A stretch of 5,918 bases of DNA from contig JAJNBO010000217.1 in NCBI GenBank assembly GCA_021156245.1, positions 1 through 5,918 of the forward strand, read 5' to 3'. A program made the position numbers and the translations under genes. Shown here in pieces: positions 5,177 to 5,918 of this stretch; position 1 is the stretch's first letter; every line of letters begins with the position of its first letter. The stretch comes from Ramlibacter sp. GTDB taxonomy: Bacteria > Pseudomonadota > Gammaproteobacteria > Burkholderiales > Burkholderiaceae_C. The notes beneath the pieces are model-generated. The model made no database searches. It was not told where the DNA came from and was given only the letters and a program-made list of their open reading frames with translations.

Positions 5177-5181
5177 AGGAG
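5177..5181 (+). promoter_or_regulatory. Ribosome binding site of the acyl-CoA ligase gene
   Basis: AGGAG lies 11 bases before the ATG at 5193, a slightly long spacing. No other start in this frame is nearby, and the protein from this ATG matches the family's N-terminus. Confidence 0.6.
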
Positions 5182-5192
5182 ACTCCCGTTCC

Positions 5193-5918
5193 ATGGATCG
5201 CCCGCATCACAAGTTCTGGCCCAAGCGCCTGCCGCACGCCCTCACCGTCCCCGCGACCTCCCTCTGGGACAACCTCGCGATCAGCGCCCGCCGCTATCCG
5301 GCCAATCATCTTCTTCGGCCGCAGCTACCCGTACGCCGAAGTGCAGCGCCAGGCCGAGCGCCTGGCCGCCCGGCTGCACGCCATCGGCGTGCGCAGGGGC
5401 GACCGCGTGCTGCTGGACATGCAGAATTGCCCGCAGCTGCTGATCGCGCATTTCGCGATCCTGCGCGCCAATGCCGTCGTGGTGCCGGTCAACCCGATGA
5501 ACCGGGCCGAGGAGTTGAAGCACTACATCGTCGACCCGGATGCGAAGGTCGCGATCACGACGGGCGACCTCGCCCCGGAGATCGCGAAAGCCGACGCGCA
5601 GCTGCCGCCGGCCCAACGCCTGGCGCACCTGATCGTCACGCAGTTCACCGACGCCTTCGACGCGGACGCCACGGGCGCCGCCGACATGCCCGAAGCCTGG
5701 AAGCCGTGGCTGCTGACGCGGCATTCCCTGCCCGAGCTGGCCGACGGCCGCGTGATGGCGTGGACCGACGCGCTGGAGAACACGCTGCCGCTGCCGGAGC
5801 TCCAGGTGGGACAGGCCGACCTGGCCGTGCTGCCGTACACGAGCGGCACCACCGGGCACCCGAAAGGCTGCATGCATCCGCACCGCAGCCTCCTGCACAA
5901 CGCCATGGCGGCCAGCGT
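5193..5918 (+). CDS. AMP-forming long-chain fatty-acyl-CoA ligase, 5' part, apparent frameshift
   Basis: The first 37 residues (MDRPHHKFWPKRLPH..., LWDNLAISARRYPA) match the N-terminus of proteobacterial long-chain acyl-CoA ligases. At 5304 the homology jumps one frame: from 5305 it continues as IIFFGRSYPYAEVQRQAERL, RRGDRVLLDMQNCPQ and ANAVVVPVNPMNR. It reaches the ATP/AMP-binding P-loop YTSGTTGHPKG at 5836-5868, then is cut by the window end. Full-length relatives have about 550 residues. The enzyme would activate a fatty acid to its CoA thioester through an acyl-AMP, at the inner face of the membrane. Relatives usually have four residues (like DKPA) between YP and the hydrophobic strand. 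Here there are four bases, GCCA, which suggests an 8-base loss, or one extra base plus a shorter loop. The original frame stays open without a stop to the window end. This is either a pseudogene or a sequencing error. Family call firm, intactness not. Confidence 0.8.
   Translation, partial: MDRPHHKFWPKRLPHALTVPATSLWDNLAISARRYPANHLLRPQLPVRRSAAPGRAPGRPAARHRRAQGRPRAAGHAELPAAADRAFRDPARQCRRGAGQPDEPGRGVEALHRRPGCEGRDHDGRPRPGDRESRRAAAAGPTPGAPDRHAVHRRLRRGRHGRRRHARSLEAVAADAAFPARAGRRPRDGVDRRAGEHAAAAGAPGGTGRPGRAAVHERHHRAPERLHASAPQPPAQRHGGQR
5301..5305 (+). other. Apparent frameshift site in the acyl-CoA ligase gene
   Basis: Frame 5193+3n encodes the family N-terminus up to TATCCGGCC (5295-5303). The conserved protein resumes at ATC ATC TTC TTC from 5305, leaving A5304 out of frame. 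The local sequence is not a long homopolymer, nor a classic slippery heptamer. Confidence 0.75.

Larger units (their letters stand above)
5087..5192. promoter_or_regulatory. Divergent promoter region, phosphodiesterase and acyl-CoA ligase genes
   Basis: These 106 bases separate divergent starts. On the plus strand, TATCGT (5162-5167) is a possible -10 for the ligase, with no convincing -35. On the minus strand, CACAAT lies only four bases before the phosphodiesterase ATG, too close to be its -10 unless the ATG is an internal site. A strong hairpin and a GGGGC...GCCCC repeat (5126-5130, 5141-5145) occupy the middle. Confidence 0.45.

Noticed and set aside
5087..5194. Longer start for the phosphodiesterase at 5194
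   Set aside because: The added 36 residues are charged and would bury the signal peptide; it would also overlap the ligase start codon.
4277..5443. Long plus-strand open frame opposite the phosphodiesterase and running into the ligase
   Set aside because: It is out of frame with the ligase homology, is Arg/Ala-rich and lacks motifs; a frame shadow.

Overview
The window is uniformly GC-rich, by eye roughly two-thirds GC, with tightly packed short-gap genes and strong G/C third positions. The protein types seen (a CopI-like cupredoxin, a DUF411 protein, a short His-rich CDF transporter, a YqjD/DUF883-like protein and a fatty-acyl-CoA ligase starting MDRPHH) fit a betaproteobacterium of the Burkholderiales, probably Comamonadaceae-like. 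This placement is by family resemblance only. I saw no rRNA, tRNA, insertion sequence, CRISPR array or integrase.

Layout. (1) Bases 2-205, plus strand: the last 67 codons of an unrecognised gene. (2) Bases 225-2984, minus strand: a four-gene operon read right to left. It encodes a Spy/CpxP-like periplasmic protein, a cupredoxin, a DUF411-CusF fusion protein and a P1-family (DmpA/NylC-like) N-terminal-nucleophile hydrolase. Every junction is the same 4-base GTGA overlap of a GTG start with the previous TGA stop. (3) Bases 2985-3167: a 183-base divergent control region with several inverted repeats. (4) Bases 3168-3452, plus: a small YqjD/ElaB/DUF883-like membrane-anchored protein. (5) Bases 3462-5086, minus: a secreted glycerophosphodiester phosphodiesterase followed two bases later by a His-rich CDF-type cation transporter. 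(6) Bases 5087-5192: a second divergent region, with a strong hairpin. (7) Bases 5193-5918, plus: the 5' part of an AMP-forming acyl-CoA ligase that carries an apparent frameshift about 37 codons in and runs off the window.

How they work together. The first three genes of the long operon look like a periplasmic copper-handling set: a stress or metal-responsive helical protein, a type 1 copper protein, and a protein carrying two putative copper sites. Transfer of copper between them is inference. The tightly coupled hydrolase at the end of this operon has no obvious copper role and is the most puzzling part of the window. The CDF transporter nearby adds a second metal gene but is in a separate transcription unit with a phosphodiesterase.
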